Origin: an uncultured Succinivibrionaceae bacterium
Lineage (GTDB): Bacteria; Pseudomonadota; Gammaproteobacteria; Enterobacterales; Succinivibrionaceae
NCBI GenBank assembly: GCA_900539665.1
Contig: UQCV01000007.1
Span: 1 to 55,132 of the forward strand
Direction of reading: 5' to 3'
Length of the DNA: 55,132 bases
Every line of letters starts with the position of its first letter. Positions within the stretch are counted from its first letter, which is position 1. Below are positions 53,278-55,132 of this stretch, piece by piece. Under the pieces are notes generated by a model. It had not been told where the DNA came from. It saw nothing but the letters and a program-made list of their open reading frames with translations, and ran no database searches. The translations under genes and the position numbers were made by a program.

Positions 53278-53472
53278 ATTTGTGAATTTTTACTTTTAAC
53301 TAGTTAAATTCATGGCCTTTAAAGCATAAACCTTTAGGGGCTTAGTTTTTTTTAACTACCAAACATTTTGGTTAAAAGCCTAGTCTTCACCTTTGGCCCC
53401 ACTCGACAAACTTTTAATGTCATACTGAGCTCTAACGAATAGGTCCGATAGAGTATGTAAAAATTATGAGAC

Positions 53473-53820
53473 TTACTTGTCTTTAAAACAGGCATCTAAT
53501 CGGCATATAGCTTTTAAAAGAGCCTTATGTCGTTCCATATCATCATGGTAAAACTCATAAGCGTATGGAAAAACCGCAAGTCCTTTAGGTAGAGATTCAC
53601 CTTTAGAAATAAGATCGTTGAATCTAAAAATAAGCACAAACTGTAACCATTCATGTAATTCCATGGTATCCATAAAAAACGGCGTAGTACTATTAAAGGC
53701 CTCTATAGCCGGCGGATTGGAACGCCAATAATCTAAGGCTTTAAGTTCAGATTCAATAGATGCTAAAGCTTCTGCTACAGCTTGAATTTGTGCTTTATCT
53801 TCAATGTAATTCATATGCAT
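53473..53820 (-). CDS. yqcC: YqcC family protein (DUF446)
   Basis: 115 aa (E. coli YqcC 109). Conserved parts: a helical N-terminus, YWRSNPP, FNSTTPFFMDTMELHEWLQFVLI.R, LP.GLAVFPYAYEF and a helical end LDACF. It is a small all-helical cytosolic protein; in E. coli it lies beside truC, which is not seen here, and its function is not known. Two in-frame ATGs (53820, 53814) are possible; neither has a clear ribosome site. The gene shows no sign of decay although it is surrounded by repeats. Confidence 0.92.
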   Translation of the reverse strand: MHMNYIEDKAQIQAVAEALASIESELKALDYWRSNPPAIEAFNSTTPFFMDTMELHEWLQFVLIFRFNDLISKGESLPKGLAVFPYAYEFYHDDMERHKALLKAICRLDACFKDK

Positions 53821-54359
53821 TCTTTGGTTATGTTATTTTTTCCGGACCTTGATTAGAATACTCATACCACCACCTTGGTTCTTTTAGACTTAAAGTAAAT
53901 TTATCTATGCCGATAAATTCATATAGGATATAAAGCTCTAGCTATAAATCTATAAACTCTAAAGCTTTCAGTTTAGAACCAAAGTAAATCTATAAGACTA
54001 TAGGTATTTTTTACATTAAACTGCCTTTGACGCAGAGTAAAACTTTTACGCGGGGCAAAATACTCACTTAATATATGTCACCTTACCTATAGCTTTTACG
54101 AATCTTCTAATCTCGCTACGACTTCATTATATGTATTTTTACACGAGTTTGTTAAGATGCTTCTTTGAACGTGTAAAATAGCAGTCATAATCCTTAATAG
54201 TTCGTGCCTCAGCTGACTTATTATAATTGCTAGATATTGAAACCTTGATATTCAATTGGTGCTTATTAGTTATCAATTATCATGTTCATGGTTTTAAAAC
54301 AATGTCACGACCTCTGAACATTTGGTAAGCTAAAAACTTACCCCTAGGAACCACACTTT
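53821..54359. other. Divergent intergenic region
   Basis: About 540 AT-rich bases between yqcC and the KfrA-like gene. Several short near-repeats of TATAGGT/CTATAAATCT type occur around 53925-54010. No RNA gene or clear promoter is identified. Confidence 0.35.
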
Positions 54360-54968
54360 ATGCCACAACAAGATATCAGCCTCGTTATCGCCGCTTGCGA
54401 TCAAATTTTTTCATCCGGACGAAAACCTTCAACTGCTACAATAAGACACACTCTACCGGCAGGTTTTCCATTCCCTGTTATTATCAATGGCTTAAAATTT
54501 TGGGAAACTCAACAAAAGAAAAAAGAACGACTTAATGCCAACGAAAAGCAAAATTCTAGTCATTTACCGGACCAATTAAATAACGACCACAATAACCAAG
54601 AGTCCAACCAAAACGATAACGCTTCCACTGAAAACGAAGGTTTTAAATCTTTAATGGATTCATTAAGTGCGGAAGGTGGACATACCTCTATTACAGATAT
54701 TTCTTCACAATTAACCACTCAAGCATCCGATCCTCACGTAGATAATACTTTAAGCCAATCTTCCGAACTTGCTTACTCTACAGTTCCTCAAGAAACATTG
54801 ACTCCTCGTAACTCAAAAAAAACTAAAAGCAAGTACCCACAAAATCACCAAGAATCTAAACTTGCTTCTCAATCCCATCTTTCAGATGAAAAGTTCTTGC
54901 AGCTACCGATCACAGAACAACTGCTTCATCTTAAACATCTTCTTGAAGAACTAAACCAAAAGCTCTAG
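54360..54968 (+). CDS. Putative DNA-binding protein with KfrA-like N-terminal domain
   Basis: 202 aa. The first ~55 residues (ACDQIFSSGRKPSTATIRHT, LPAGFPFPVIINGLKFWE) resemble the N-terminal helix-turn-helix of KfrA-like proteins, which have the same G.KPS...I...L..G....I...L..W layout. The middle (about 60-180) is Asn/Gln/Ser/Lys-rich and disordered; the end (about 178-202, LPITEQLLHLKHLLEELNQKL) is a leucine-rich amphipathic helix. The 3' end of the gene is duplicated upstream of lamB at 50793. It is probably a regulator; the target is unknown. Confidence 0.65.
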   Translation: MPQQDISLVIAACDQIFSSGRKPSTATIRHTLPAGFPFPVIINGLKFWETQQKKKERLNANEKQNSSHLPDQLNNDHNNQESNQNDNASTENEGFKSLMDSLSAEGGHTSITDISSQLTTQASDPHVDNTLSQSSELAYSTVPQETLTPRNSKKTKSKYPQNHQESKLASQSHLSDEKFLQLPITEQLLHLKHLLEELNQKL

Positions 54969-55132
54969 TTACCAAGTACCAAACTCAAACCAAGCCGAAA
55001 AGGATTTTTTCGGCTTAATTGTCTTAAAGACTGTAAACAGCAAACGAAATTACCATAACGCCCCGTGCTCTTGTCTAGAAATTCTCTCAATTTGTCCATT
55101 TTTATAATGTAATCCATTAAGGATTAAGGGAA
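54917..55132 (+). repeat. 216-bp direct repeat, copy 2 (reaches the window end)
   Basis: Same as 50793-51008 and truncated only by the window edge. It spans the last 17 codons of the KfrA-like gene, its terminator (54992-55016) and a copy of the lamB promoter region with TATAAT at 55103-55108. In copy 1 this sequence leads directly into lamB six bases later. Confidence 0.95.
54992..55016 (+). terminator. Terminator of the KfrA-like gene
   Basis: AAGCCGAAAA pairs with TTTTCGGCTT around a short loop, about 25 bases after the stop codon. Confidence 0.85.

Overview
The window reads as a low-GC gammaproteobacterial chromosome, most likely Succinivibrionaceae or a close Aeromonadales-like relative. 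This is inferred from gene content and protein similarity, not from a marker gene. Supporting signs are fabB next to a divergent mnmC, an accD-folC-dedD block, cmoA-cmoB, yqcC, a DnaT-domain protein, a LamB-type maltoporin, L-lactate dehydrogenase, and a polar-flagellum and chemotaxis cluster in the Pseudomonas/Vibrio order. No tRNA, rRNA or CRISPR array was recognised.

Layout. 0-0.9 kb holds a broken IS3-family transposase. 0.9-12.2 kb holds scattered housekeeping genes: a membrane protein with a repetitive linker, dgkA, a DUF486 transporter-like protein, fabB, a truncated mnmC, a Sel1-repeat protein, pdxH, a Nif3/YbgI protein and dedD. 13-15.4 kb is folC-accD. 15.7-18 kb is a nifU-nifS operon for NIF-type Fe-S cluster assembly. 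18.2-25.1 kb holds an IS66 remnant, a HAD phosphatase, a small lipoprotein, a DnaT-domain protein, cmoA, cmoB and a retropepsin-like lipoprotein. The last of these heads a three-protein group with a membrane-bound inactive transglutaminase and an ATP-grasp ligase (25.5-28.1 kb). pheA follows. 29.9-48.7 kb, all on the minus strand, is flhA-flhF-flhG-fliA-cheY-cheZ-cheA-cheB-motC-motD-parC-parP-cheW-DUF2802. 49.4-55.1 kb holds ldh, a maltoporin inside a partly duplicated segment, an ISL3 transposase fossil, yqcC and a KfrA-like DNA-binding protein.

How the genes work together. The flagellar block supplies export (FlhA), polar number and placement control (FlhF/FlhG), the late sigma factor (FliA), a full chemosensory core (CheA/W/Y/Z/B), polar array positioning (ParC/ParP) and a second stator pair (MotC/MotD). 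NifU/NifS would supply Fe-S clusters. CmoA and CmoB act in sequence to make cmo5U34 in tRNA, and MnmD acts on another wobble uridine. fabB, accD and dgkA serve lipid synthesis.

The most unusual signals are as follows. (1) Three near-identical ~50-bp palindromic elements share a TTTAAC flank, and one forms the 3' end of a truncated mnmC. (2) A >=216-bp direct repeat carries the porin promoter region and a terminator hairpin that shows a compensatory base-pair change; it implies a second porin copy just past the window. (3) An ISL3 fossil stays in frame for 200 codons, with only TAG/TAA stops. (4) A Cys cluster follows the membrane anchor of DedD. (5) CheA carries a 29-residue internal duplication. 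(6) Short tandem repeats fill many intergenic gaps.
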